A DNA stretch of 41,764 nt from Myxococcaceae bacterium. GTDB lineage: Bacteria; Myxococcota_A; UBA9160. Position 1 is the stretch's first letter, and each line of letters starts with the position of its first letter. A model generated the notes under the pieces. The model did no database searches and was not told where the DNA came from. It worked only from the letters and a program-made list of their open reading frames with translations. The stretch is taken from positions 1 through 41,764 of the forward strand of contig CAJPFO010000274.1 in NCBI GenBank assembly GCA_905339255.1, in the 5' to 3' direction. A program made the translations under genes and the position numbers. Of the stretch, positions 10,001 to 19,041 are shown one piece after another.

Positions 10001-12992
10001 CGACGGCTACTACGGCGACGGCTCGGCCGGGACGGTCTTCTTGCGTTTCCCGGGTCAGGACCAGGGAACGCTGCGGATCGACGGCGGACAGGGTGGCTCG
10101 ACCACCTCGGCGCTCGCCTCGGAGCTCACGCCGATCGGCCCCGGAACGACGGCAGCCGCGACCGAGACGACCCTCACGGTCGACGGGGTCCTCCGGGCGT
10201 TCACGCCGAACGCGCTCGTCGGGCTGCGCGTGAGCCCCGATACGACGCAAACCGAGAGCTTCGAGATCGCGGCGAACGACGCAACGACGATCACGGTCGT
10301 GACGCCGAACGAGAACGGCGTCGCGTTCGGCCCGCTCGCTGGCGCGGGCAAGCGTTACGCCGGGACGTGGATCTTCGACCGCGTCGATCTCGTGCGTGGC
10401 GGCTTTCTCGAGGTGGCGGACCCTCTCGTCGTCGAGGAGACGCTCGCCCTCTCGGAAACGAGCGTGCTCACGCATCCGCGAACCACGACGAGCTACGCGG
10501 CAGGTCTCGATCTCCGCGTCGGAGCGCTCACGATCGACGCGACGAGCCGGATCGACACGACGGGGCGCGGGCATCTCGGCGGTGACCGCGCGGGGCTCGG
10601 TGCCGTCGCGCATGCGCCGGGTTTTGCGGCCGGCGCCGAGGCGGGAACGGGCGGTTCGCACGCCGGCACCGGCGGGGTCTTCGCGAGCAACGGCGGCGGG
10701 CTCCCGAATCCGGCCTACGGAAACCCCGCCGACCCGAACGATCTCGGCGCGGGCGGCGGCTCCTGGGGCGGTCCCGGCGGAGATGGGGGTGGGCGCATCC
10801 GCATCGTGGCAGACGCGATCGCCTTGGACGGATGGATCGCAGCAGACGGCGGTCGCTCGTCGGGAAGCGCTTCGGGCAACGGCTCCGGGGGCTCGGTCAA
10901 TCTGCGGACGGGCTCGCTCTCGGGAAGCGGCTTCGTGACGGCGAGCGGCGGAACCGACGGCGGCGGCAACCACGTGGGAGGAGGCGGAGGCCGCGTCGCC
11001 ATCCGCTACACGGGGACCCTTTCGCTTCCGCGGGAGAACGTGCGGGCGCTCGCCGGCGACGGCTACTACGGAGACGGCGGACACGGGACGGTGTACTTCC
11101 AATCGCCCGCGGAGCCCCAGGGAGAAATCGTCGTCGACGGCCTCGGCTTCGCCGCGCCCGCCAACTCGACCGGGCTTCCGGGGGGCGTCGAGTTCTCGAA
11201 CCTGACGCTCGGCGCTGGGGTTCGCGTGGTCGCCGACGACGGCCTCCGGGTGGTCGGGACGCTGCGGATCCGCAACGGCGCCGTCCTCGAGCACTCGGCG
11301 CAGCACGAGGCGGGGCTCCAGCTCGAGGTCGGTCGCCTCGAGGTCGAGGCGGGCGGTGCCATCGAGGTGAGTGGCCGCGGCTACCTCGGCGGGGACAAGA
11401 CGGGGCTCGGCGCGACGGCGCATACGCTCGGCTTCGCGGCGGGCTCCGAGGCGGGAACCGGCGGAAGCCACGGCGGCGCCGGTGGGCGCTACGCGAGCAA
11501 CGGAGGCGGCTCTCCGGGCGGTGTCTTCGGCGATGCGAGGCGGCCGATCGCTCTCGGCGGAGGCGGCGGCGCCTGGGGCGGTCCCGGCGGAGACGGCGGC
11601 GGCGCGATCCGGATCACGGCGTCGGAGGCCGTCGTCGTCGACGGAGCCATCCGCGCCAACGGCGCGGTCTCGTCCGGATCCGCGTCGGGAGAGGGCGCGG
11701 GAGGCTCGATCTGGATCGAGACTCCGCTGCTCTCGGGAATCGGCCGCGTGAGCGCCGACGGCGGAACCACCGGAGGCGGCAACCACGTGGGCGGCGGCGG
11801 CGGTCGGGTCGCGATCTACGCCGGCTCACTTCCGCCCGAAGCCGACCTCGACGATCTGCGGAGTGTCACCGCCCGTGGCGGCGACGGGTACTACGGAGAC
11901 GGCGCGGCCGGGACCGTCTTCGCAAAGCTCGCCGGACAGACCGAGGGAACCCTCTACGTCGACGGGAGCTCCGGGAGCGGCCTCACCTGGACGATGCCGA
12001 CGCCGATCTCGGCGATGGTCGCGGGCGGCGCGCTGGCGACGAGCGCAACGACGCTCACGATCGATTCCTCACTCCGCACCCTCGTCCCCGGAGCGCTCGT
12101 CGGCCTCCGCCTCTTCCCCGATCTCTCCCAGGACGAGAGCTTCGAGATCCTGGGCAACACCGGGACGGTGATCGAGGTGATCACGCCGAATGAAAACGGC
12201 GTCGCCTTCGCAGCGCTGGCCGGCGCCGGCAAACGCTACGGCGAGGACGTGGCCTTCGATTCGGTGGTGACCCGAAGCGGCGGACACCTCGAGCTCACGG
12301 ATCGGCTGCGTGTACTCGGTACGCTCGCGATCGTCGAGGGCGGCCTTCTCACGCATGCGGAGACGACGACGAGCTACGCAGGCGGGCTCGAGATCGAGGC
12401 TGGAACGCTTCTCGTCGACACGACGGGTCGAATCGATGTCTCGGGTCGCGGCCATCTCGGGGGCGACCGGACGGGCCTCGGCGAGACGGCGCATACCGTC
12501 GGCTTCGCGCCCGGCGCGGAAGGCGGCGCCGGAGGCTCGTACGGCGGGCTCGGCGGTGACTACTCGGGCAACGGGAGCCGCGCGCCGAACCCGGTCTACG
12601 GGATCGCGAGCGAGCCCTTCGAACTCGGCTCGGGAGGGGGCGCGTGGAGCGGCGCCGGCGGAGACGGTGGCGGCCGCATCCGGGTCGTTGCCGACGCCAT
12701 CGTCCTCGACGGCCAGATCCGCGCCGATGGCGCGATCTCGTCCGGCACGGCGTCCGGAGAGGGCTCCGGCGGGTCGGTGAACCTCCGCACCGGGACGCTC
12801 TCGGGCGCCGGGAGCATCTCGGCGAGCGGCGGAACGACGGGAGGCGCGACTCACGTCGGCGGTGGCGGTGGTCGCATCGCGATCCGCTCCACGGGGACGA
12901 ACACACTCGCGACCGAGAACCTGCGCATGGCCGGCGGCGACGGCTACTACGGGGACGGATCCCCGGGCTCGATCTTCGTCGAAGGTCCGTGA
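4044..12992 (+). CDS. Giant secreted Ig-like / glycine-rich repeat protein (2982 aa)
   Basis: It starts at ATG 4044, overlapping the previous stop by one base. The N-terminus is a Sec signal peptide (MRGLWRIVAG..., cleavage likely after WAADA near residue 25), so the protein leaves the cytoplasm. Next come a CARDB-like beta domain (about residues 316-440), an SbsA/Big_5-type Ig-like domain (about 451-565), several further Ig-like modules, and two Big_2/BID_2-type domains (about 965-1045 and 1050-1135, each with the V-A-V-S-type strand and GSATITA-like end). From residue 1547 to the C-terminus there are five glycine-rich repeats carrying HVGGGGGRVAI and GGDGYYGDG. No autotransporter barrel, LPXTG or Por-type sorting domain is present: the chain ends a few residues after repeat 5. 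A role as an extracellular fibre, adhesin or matrix protein is inferred from domain content only. The repeats may fold as a beta-helix (inference). Confidence 0.85.
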   Translation: MRGLWRIVAGAALVAGIGPWAADATPTVRLSGPESRSPIEAGADGRFSFPDVPLRRNSVNRFTVTARDDAGREYSKEIAITQLSLESVVVAKVRSEPLPPERVIELVNDGVIDVEDPANFNVSLFQIVLTIGREEIPIEVPIVMPPEPMEPGFENIPLPNDPGSGRGNSRPPDTEIVVFDKIVPCETCIEPPRIPGVIVIEGRIKSLKEFYGVRLLLMNLSGLFTLSDVKASLEFPTGGLSNTLPADGLVAFDDIGPGSGEVPGQAEREFIIRGDEIGTRPIRVNFGGVVRGPGISDDDPVPFNGSAETSVEVKGPPEFLVRVSHPDTVEAGVPYDLKVEITNNGQAPALFASLDLDIGADAEFVSCTPPATPELAPTCEEIEGPITRQLQHLLPAQRATESFFVRPKVSGDITSCVGVSSQNVTLQVLVGSIGCLTGKVPSTRGVAPGVPTVSVVPYPDALGVGIDSPVTAFFSEKILLSTLTLGENGSFRVFDGAGNIVPGRIRTTELNGDTVVIWQVEDGITNRLAGNSLYQVHLSRDIQDEDGDALSDAWTSQFRTTDPNDDRTPPQLTLGFEPGIDPLQVLPGQIVQLNAYAADQGTGVSRIELRLRDQDRPDAVEEFVDQKTKFGAEQGPTIFPIETSRLAPGHVHQLRVTAIDRAGNAQDATLPFVMGTVPVPPAITLPDDPTAAVVQGISVPVTPASVSTSIRRVRFHLDGAVEPFATVTLAPFQASVATTPLSPGEHVVRAVAEDGFGATAEDELVFSVAADTTPPVIAFVGVVAGSQFVQGTRFSVSGTATHPTGIRESRFHLDDPSGPPIVAPGGAVSIETGALAIGAHRLYLVATNALGISNDPQAPGSFLEFEVRPVPNGPPPSPPVLSTLAPPDDGKVTLSGVAPAGSRVDVRNATDGTSSYVFAGSDGRFEIVFDADPGDVLEASVLDVSQSQQPSSAASVTVPAPRVLVALQLLPSAVTLVAVNASQSLTVTGFYADGGSENLTSKASLVSSDASVASVGSGVVVAKKRGSATITASFGGLSDTMAVSAEIVTLESISVSPAQVTLAAIGATRQLVVTGSYSDGTTATLVSGLSFSSSAPTAISVDPTGRVRALTAGSALVTVAASGLAPVQVPVAVDASADLPPTVSMLAPLDGADVERGEVVSVVAAAGDETGVSRIVLTVAGAANASEIRPVSPPQASTQQTFTFTVPADAPLGSTIGISVQAEDTSGKLSPVASRSLDVVDGTPPQVSVGSPVPDTLVHFGDVVTVTVGASDAGGVSEIRYVASGALSASGTQPISPSQTIAGASFSFTIPFGGSDPNVTIQAFARDASGNEAASAPVPIVITDADVTPPATVATAASDPGSGASSIITFEVTDGLADLDHVLLYFRRNGIGSFNRYTGPDGTGSGEYEPQAGAVGTIVFDSTRSGGDGSYEFFTVGVDRAGNREPVPTSGGGISGDPEALASFATGAEVVTITTPTEIVGAALDGRNLRIVGTTVTLEGSHAFANVELLGGAVLTHRETTASEAYAIELSAWTLAVDAASRIDVVGRGHLGGGKTALGETAQTAGFAAGARPGSGGSYGGLGGDYAGNGASAPNPVYGNLLQPVDLGSGGGAWSGAGGDGGGRVLLGVLHLALDGEVLANGGLSSGSASGEGSGGSVNVSTRTLSGAGAILANGGTTGGANHVGGGGGRVAIRYLDVSTFDPTRIAARGGDGYYGDGADGTVFLLAEGEANGELVINGNGASSSFTDLLIPPGQVFDSITLQNGARVIAQGVIEVSGTLRLAGGSTLTHPSGSEAGLSIRVGDLVVESASAIDVTGRGYPGGDGSGFGSSGQTLGAIAGAAAGTGGSHGGAGGNYAGNGGALSNALYGDPKRPDRLGAGGGSWGGPGAAGGGRIHIVAARSVMVNGAIRANGALSQGSASGEGAGGSIWIETSRLGGSGRVSADGGTTGGGNHVGGGGGRVAIELEFIDPTSTLGDLANVTALGGDGYYGDGSAGTVFLRFPGQDQGTLRIDGGQGGSTTSALASELTPIGPGTTAAATETTLTVDGVLRAFTPNALVGLRVSPDTTQTESFEIAANDATTITVVTPNENGVAFGPLAGAGKRYAGTWIFDRVDLVRGGFLEVADPLVVEETLALSETSVLTHPRTTTSYAAGLDLRVGALTIDATSRIDTTGRGHLGGDRAGLGAVAHAPGFAAGAEAGTGGSHAGTGGVFASNGGGLPNPAYGNPADPNDLGAGGGSWGGPGGDGGGRIRIVADAIALDGWIAADGGRSSGSASGNGSGGSVNLRTGSLSGSGFVTASGGTDGGGNHVGGGGGRVAIRYTGTLSLPRENVRALAGDGYYGDGGHGTVYFQSPAEPQGEIVVDGLGFAAPANSTGLPGGVEFSNLTLGAGVRVVADDGLRVVGTLRIRNGAVLEHSAQHEAGLQLEVGRLEVEAGGAIEVSGRGYLGGDKTGLGATAHTLGFAAGSEAGTGGSHGGAGGRYASNGGGSPGGVFGDARRPIALGGGGGAWGGPGGDGGGAIRITASEAVVVDGAIRANGAVSSGSASGEGAGGSIWIETPLLSGIGRVSADGGTTGGGNHVGGGGGRVAIYAGSLPPEADLDDLRSVTARGGDGYYGDGAAGTVFAKLAGQTEGTLYVDGSSGSGLTWTMPTPISAMVAGGALATSATTLTIDSSLRTLVPGALVGLRLFPDLSQDESFEILGNTGTVIEVITPNENGVAFAALAGAGKRYGEDVAFDSVVTRSGGHLELTDRLRVLGTLAIVEGGLLTHAETTTSYAGGLEIEAGTLLVDTTGRIDVSGRGHLGGDRTGLGETAHTVGFAPGAEGGAGGSYGGLGGDYSGNGSRAPNPVYGIASEPFELGSGGGAWSGAGGDGGGRIRVVADAIVLDGQIRADGAISSGTASGEGSGGSVNLRTGTLSGAGSISASGGTTGGATHVGGGGGRIAIRSTGTNTLATENLRMAGGDGYYGDGSPGSIFVEGP
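8682..9221 (+). repeat. Glycine-rich repeat 1 (type A)
   Basis: 540 bp from GRGHLGG to DGTVFLL. It contains GGSYGGLGGDYAGNG, GGSVNVSTRTLSG, HVGGGGGRVAIRY and GGDGYYGDG. It differs from the other A copies where they read GGGRIR(I/V)VAD: here the text is GGGRVLLGVLHLA. Confidence 0.85.
9492..10046 (+). repeat. Glycine-rich repeat 2 (type B)
   Basis: 555 bp from GRGYPGG to GTVFLRF. It contains GAIRANGALSQGSASGEG, GGSIWIETSRL and GGDGYYGDG. It is 15 bp longer than type A between the two anchors. The B-specific module (ALVGLRVSPD, TPNENGVAFG) follows at about 10120-10360. Confidence 0.85.
10563..11102 (+). repeat. Glycine-rich repeat 3 (type A)
   Basis: 540 bp, exactly 1881 bp downstream of repeat 1. 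It contains GRGHLGGDRAGLG, GGSVNLRTGSLSGSG, HVGGGGGRVAIRY and AGDGYYGDG (first Gly of the motif replaced by Ala). Confidence 0.85.
11373..11927 (+). repeat. Glycine-rich repeat 4 (type B)
   Basis: 555 bp, exactly 1881 bp downstream of repeat 2. It contains GRGYLGGDKTGLG, GAIRANGAVSSGSASGEG, GGSIWIETPLL and GGDGYYGDG. The second copy of the B-specific module (ALVGLRLFPD, TPNENGVAFA) follows at about 12000-12240. Confidence 0.85.
12444..12983 (+). repeat. Glycine-rich repeat 5 (type A), C-terminal
   Basis: 540 bp, exactly 1881 bp downstream of repeat 3. It contains GRGHLGGDRTGLG, GGSYGGLGGDYSGNG, GGSVNLRTGTLSGAG and GGDGYYGDG. The protein stops within a few codons of its end, so the array closes on a type A unit. 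Confidence 0.85.
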
Positions 12993-13032
12993 ACCACGAA
13001 CGGGTCCGTCTGCGCGCGATTCGCCTCGGCGC

Positions 13033-13266
13033 CTACTCGTCGAAGAGCCGGTAGCCGAGCGCGCACATCGACACGAAGCCTCCGAGGAGCGCGCCACCGA
13101 AGGCGCGAAGCAGAGCCGGCTTCTCCGGGGCGAGCATCGGGTAGGCGGCCCCGGCGACCGCCCCGCCCACGATCCCGAGCAACATCAGCAGGACGGTCAC
13201 GGGATTCTCGCGAACGAAGCGGGCGGCGCGCCCTCGAAAGGAGGATTCCAGGCGCAACGGATCCAT
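13033..13266 (-). CDS. Small two-helix membrane protein
   Basis: From ATG 13266 to TAG 13035-13033 this gives 77 residues: a basic N-terminus (SSFRGRAARFVREN) followed by two hydrophobic segments (about residues 20-45 and 52-70), the first with a GGAVAGAA small-residue pattern. An in-frame GTG at 13311 would add 15 residues (VLRAVEPSLEKGHEA); a purine-rich GGAGAAGGG lies 10-19 bases before the ATG, so I prefer the ATG. It lies 77 bp after folE2 on the same strand and is probably the last gene of the minus-strand run. It converges on the giant repeat gene across only 40 bp (12993-13032), where I see no strong terminator hairpin. Function unknown. Confidence 0.6.
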   Translation of the reverse strand: MDPLRLESSFRGRAARFVRENPVTVLLMLLGIVGGAVAGAAYPMLAPEKPALLRAFGGALLGGFVSMCALGYRLFDE

Positions 13267-13343
13267 TGCCTCGTGGCCCTTCTCCAAGGAGGGTTCGACG
13301 GCGCGAAGCACGGCTTTTCCCGAGCGCTCGGTCCGGGGGCTGC

Positions 13344-14303
13344 TCAGGCGGCGTAACCTCCCGCCACACCCTTCACGACGACCGCGACGGCGTCGTGCGG
13401 GTGGAGGCTCTCTTCGTGACGCACGCGTACGTGGTAGTCGACCACCCGCGAATCCCGCTCGAGCGCGCTCCGGATCTTCCGCGCAGCATCCTCGCAGAAC
13501 ATGAGATTCTTCCCGTTCAGATCGGCGAAGGCCTGTTCGTCCTCGCGCTTTACGGCTGCCTGGACGGGAGTTCCGAGCGCCTTCTCGATCGTCGCGATCA
13601 GCCACGAGAACGGGGTTCCGTCGATCTGCGATCCGAGTCGGACGCGGACCTCGGCGTGGCTCCGCTGGCTGTGGGGCGTCGCCGAGACGCCCTCCTCGGT
13701 CGCGAGCCAGTCTGCGACGGCCGCTGCGCGAAGCGGAGCGTCGCCCTCGAACGCCTCGAGGAAGCGTGCGCGGATGAGCTCTCGGGCGAGCGCCGCCGAG
13801 CAGGGACAGGTGCTCGAGTAGGGCACGTCGACCTCGAGTTCCGCCGAGAAGCGGCCCTCTTCGAGCCGCGCCGAGAGCGTCACGGGATGGCTCTTCCATC
13901 CGACGTGGTCGCTCACCAGCGCGGGTTGCTCGAGGAGGTAATCGAATCGCACGCGGACGAATGCCGATCGACTGGTCGCGGCGTGCGATTGCACGAGACC
14001 GTGGAGCAGGGTCTCGAGTGTCGCGGGGCAGAGCTCCTCCTTCACGAGCGTCTGTTGCAGGAGCAGGAACAGACGCGACATGTGGATTCCCTTGGCCTCG
14101 GCGTCGTCGAGGCTCACGAACACATCGCAGCGCCCGGGAACGATCATCGGTCTCGCATCCGCGTCGCGAACCCGGACCGGAACGTCGATTCCCTCCATTC
14201 CCACCCGGTCGAGTCGGCCGCGCGCCTTCGGGGCGTGCTCGTGGGTGACGTCGGGAAGCGGGCGACCGGCGCGAAGGAGCGGATGGGCCTCGAGGGTCGA
14301 CAT
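13344..14303 (-). CDS. folE2: GTP cyclohydrolase I type IB (FolE2)
   Basis: Converts GTP to 7,8-dihydroneopterin triphosphate, the first step of folate (and queuosine-type) biosynthesis, in the cytoplasm. The 319-residue protein matches the longer FolE2 form. It has YSSTCPCSAALARELI, with the family's catalytic/metal-binding cysteine, and further on ATPHSQRSHAEV, the partner His-rich motif. The N-terminal half shows the family's paired sub-domain (THEHAPKARGRLDRVGMEGI; SLDDAEAKGIHMSRL). Start ATG 14303 has GGAG about 11 bases upstream. In many bacteria this enzyme replaces or backs up zinc-dependent FolE and is Zur-controlled; I see no AT-rich Zur-like palindrome in the 107 bp upstream. It follows the HAD gene on the same strand. 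Confidence 0.95.
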   Translation of the reverse strand: MSTLEAHPLLRAGRPLPDVTHEHAPKARGRLDRVGMEGIDVPVRVRDADARPMIVPGRCDVFVSLDDAEAKGIHMSRLFLLLQQTLVKEELCPATLETLLHGLVQSHAATSRSAFVRVRFDYLLEQPALVSDHVGWKSHPVTLSARLEEGRFSAELEVDVPYSSTCPCSAALARELIRARFLEAFEGDAPLRAAAVADWLATEEGVSATPHSQRSHAEVRVRLGSQIDGTPFSWLIATIEKALGTPVQAAVKREDEQAFADLNGKNLMFCEDAARKIRSALERDSRVVDYHVRVRHEESLHPHDAVAVVVKGVAGGYAA

Positions 14304-14410
14304 CGGGATCGTTTCTCCGGGGGGCGCCGTCCATTCAGCGCACAGGAAAGAGGGGTAACCGCCAGCCGCAAACGGTCAAATCGTCCAAATGAACCCCCTC
14401 GGGGATTCGG
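14304..14410 (-). other. Intergenic gap with a small AT-richer island before folE2
   Basis: 107 bp between the HAD gene and folE2. Read on the minus strand, 14395-14367 holds three closely spaced TTTG elements (TTTGGACGA, TTTGACCG, TTTGCGG) in otherwise GC-rich DNA, including a -35-like TTGACC (14379-14374) without a convincing -10. A tiny CCC/GGG hairpin at 14395-14404 is too weak to call a terminator. It may hold a regulator site or secondary promoter for folE2. Confidence 0.25.
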
Positions 14411-15030
14411 CTAGCGCGGAGCGCCCCCGTCCTCGCGCGAGAAGCTCTCGAGCAGGAGGTCATCGAGATGCAGGATCCGGTGGTCGGCGAGCGTCGCAAA
14501 ATCGAAGCGACCGCTCGGATCGAGATAGACGGTGGCGACACCGGCGGCTCGCCCCGAGAGGAGGTCGAGGCGGTAGTCGCCGATCATCACGGCCGACGCG
14601 GCGTCCGCTTGCCATGCGTCGAGCAGGCGCAGGATTCCGTCGGGGCTCGGCTTCGGCTCGGCTTCGTCGCGTCCGAGCACGTGCGCGGGATCGAAAAAGC
14701 CTGCGAGCCCCGCTGCGTCGAGCGTGCAGAGGGCGTTCTCGCGACTGTTCCGGGTGACGATGCCGAGCGAGGCTCCGCGCTCGCGAAGCGCCGCGAGCAG
14801 TCTCGCTGCTCCGGGCTGCGGGCGCGCGGCGCGTGCGAGCTCGAACTCGATCGCATCGAGCCTTGCGACGAGCACCGCTCGCTCGCGCTCGGGCAGCTCT
14901 GCCAGCGCTTCGAGGATGAGGCGGCCCGCTGGAAGGCCGAGCTCCGCGCGGATCGCGTCGAAGTCGTGGACGGCGATCGTGAGCGTCCCGTCCATGTCGA
15001 AGATCCAGTGGCGACGATCGAGCAACGACA

Positions 15031-15031
<1 letters not shown>
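14411..15031 (-). CDS. HAD-superfamily phosphatase
   Basis: Cytoplasmic phosphatase of the phosphoglycolate phosphatase/beta-phosphoglucomutase-like class (subfamily IA). From GTG 15031 it has 206 residues. Motif I is IFDMDGTL near residue 13 (nucleophile Asp plus general-acid Asp). Motif II is IVTRNSREN, the motif III lysine lies in AEPKPSPDG, and motif IV is MIGDYRLDLLSG, all intact. The start is chosen because GTG overlaps the uvrA stop by one base (TAGTG) and puts motif I at the usual distance from the N-terminus. The open frame continues far upstream, but only as an antisense-like shadow of uvrA. Substrate is not evident; salvage of phosphoglycolate after repair of 3'-phosphoglycolate ends would fit next to uvrA, but that is speculation. 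Confidence 0.85.
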
Positions 15032-17916
<2,885 letters not shown>

Positions 17917-17979
17917 GGGACGAGGCGGAGGATATCCCGCGCGAGCGTTCGCGACCCGTGCGAGGCCCCGGCCGCTCTC

Positions 17980-19041
17980 CTAGCCGCCGATCACGACGGG
18001 CTCGCCCCCGCGGGCGGCCGAGCGGTACGCCGCGTCGATCACGGATTGACAGGCGCGCGCCTCCTGGCGGTTCGGAGCAGCGGTCGAAGGCGCTGCGATC
18101 GCAGCCGCGAACAGATCGAGGAGCGGGGGGAACCAGGCGGCATGCCACGAGTCGTCCTTCTCGTCGGGATCGACCGGCCAGTCGGATTCCGCGCCGCTTC
18201 CGACACGCACGAGAACGCGGCCTCCATCGACGCGCAGGCTTCCGCTCTCGCCTTCGAGCCGAAGACTCGTCCTTCGCTCCTCCGCAGCCCAGGTGAGCCG
18301 AAGCCTCGCCTCGGCGCCATTTCCGAAGTGCACGAGCGCTTCGGCCGTGTCCTCGGCGCTCGCATTGCGAAAACGCCGCTTCGCGATCCTCGCCCGTACG
18401 CTTCGCGGGGGCCCCGCGCCGAGGAGCGAGAACGCGAGGTAGAGCTGGTGCCAGCCATGGTCGACGAGGATGCCGCCCCCGGCGACGGCGGCGTCGAGCC
18501 GCCACGAGCCGGGCCCCCCGGCGGGCTCGTGGCGCTCGGTCACGAACTCGATCCGGCGTGGGGTTCCGATCGGTCCCGAGGCGACTGCCCGACGTGCGGC
18601 ACGGAACGCGGGCGCGTAGTGCCAGTTGTGCGCCGTCACGAGCGCCACGCCCGCGCGCTGCGCCGCAGCGAGCAGGCGTTCGGCGTCTGCGAGGTTCGTC
18701 GCGAGCGGCTTTTCGACGAGCACGTGATTGCGGGCGACGATCGCCGACGCGACGGCTTCCGCGTGCGTGCATGGCGGTGCCGCTACGTCGACGAAATGCG
18801 GAGATTCGCTCCGGAGCAGGGCGTCGAGCGACGGGTAGACTCGCACCTCGGGGCCGAGGACCTCGCGTGCCCGGTCGCGGCGCGCCGCGTCGGGCTCCGC
18901 GACCGAGCGGATCACGAAGCCGCGATGCCGCCGGAACCCGGGCACGTGTCCGTGCTCGGCGACGCCTCCGAAGCCGACCAGCGCTCCTTCGATCGGCGCG
19001 TGGGCCGTCGCGTCCGCGACGCCCGCGTCCGAGACGGTCAA
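17980..19041 (-). CDS. Gfo/Idh/MocA-family NAD(P)-dependent oxidoreductase
   Basis: 353 residues from a TTG start whose codon overlaps the aminotransferase stop (ACTTGACC). The open frame runs further upstream, but no Rossmann motif lies there, and the TTG puts [13 protein letters not shown] near residue 20 as expected. The N-terminal Rossmann fold is followed by the family hallmark VEKPLATN (about residue 95) and the catalytic-region motif [14 protein letters not shown]. Family members oxidise or reduce a hydroxyl on sugars, sugar nucleotides or inositols with NAD(P). The context (aminotransferase, ATP-grasp, nucleotidyltransferase) suggests a polyol or sugar intermediate whose ketone is then aminated. 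An inositol 2-dehydrogenase-like role is attractive because of the nearby inositol-phosphate synthase, but the sequence does not prove it. Confidence 0.88.
   Translation of the reverse strand: MTVSDAGVADATAHAPIEGALVGFGGVAEHGHVPGFRRHRGFVIRSVAEPDAARRDRAREVLGPEVRVYPSLDALLRSESPHFVDVAAPPCTHAEAVASAIVARNHVLVEKPLATNLADAERLLAAAQRAGVALVTAHNWHYAPAFRAARRAVASGPIGTPRRIEFVTERHEPAGGPGSWRLDAAVAGGGILVDHGWHQLYLAFSLLGAGPPRSVRARIAKRRFRNASAEDTAEALVHFGNGAEARLRLTWAAEERRTSLRLEGESGSLRVDGGRVLVRVGSGAESDWPVDPDEKDDSWHAAWFPPLLDLFAAAIAAPSTAAPNRQEARACQSVIDAAYRSAARGGEPVVIGG

Larger units (their letters stand above)
8682..12983 (+). repeat. Higher-order tandem repeat, exact 1881-bp superperiod, A-B-A-B-A
   Basis: Two anchors were located in all five repeats. 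GRG(H/Y) starts at 8682, 9492, 10563, 11373 and 12444 (spacings 810, 1071, 810, 1071). (G/A)GDGYYGDG starts at 9171, 9996, 11052, 11877 and 12933 (spacings 825, 1056, 825, 1056). Both series give the same superperiod of 1881 bp (627 codons) with no net indel. Copies begin at 8682, 10563 and 12444 (the last partial). Type A repeats carry GGSVN(L/V)(R/S)T; type B carry GGSIWIET. Only type B is followed by an extra beta module containing ALVGLR and TPNENGVAF. Amino-acid identity between corresponding copies is clearly partial, so the duplication is not very recent. Confidence 0.9.

Noticed and set aside
7794-11786. 1330-codon open frame on the minus strand opposite the glycine-rich repeats
   Set aside because: It is a by-product of high GC and repeated glycine codons; the protein is Arg/Asp/Ala-rich low complexity with no motif, while the plus-strand frame has a signal peptide and domains.
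8682-12983. Reading the glycine-rich array as a PE_PGRS, elastin-like or collagen-like protein, or as a CRISPR-like repeat
   Set aside because: The units are 540-555 bp coding domains with non-glycine strands (SIWIET, RVAIRY); there is no G-X-Y period, PE domain or short direct repeat with unique spacers.
12993-13032. Terminator between the convergent repeat gene and the small membrane protein
   Set aside because: The 40-bp gap has no convincing hairpin with a T tract on either strand.
14391-14405. Rho-independent terminator after the HAD gene
   Set aside because: The stem is only three or four pairs with a tiny loop and no T run.
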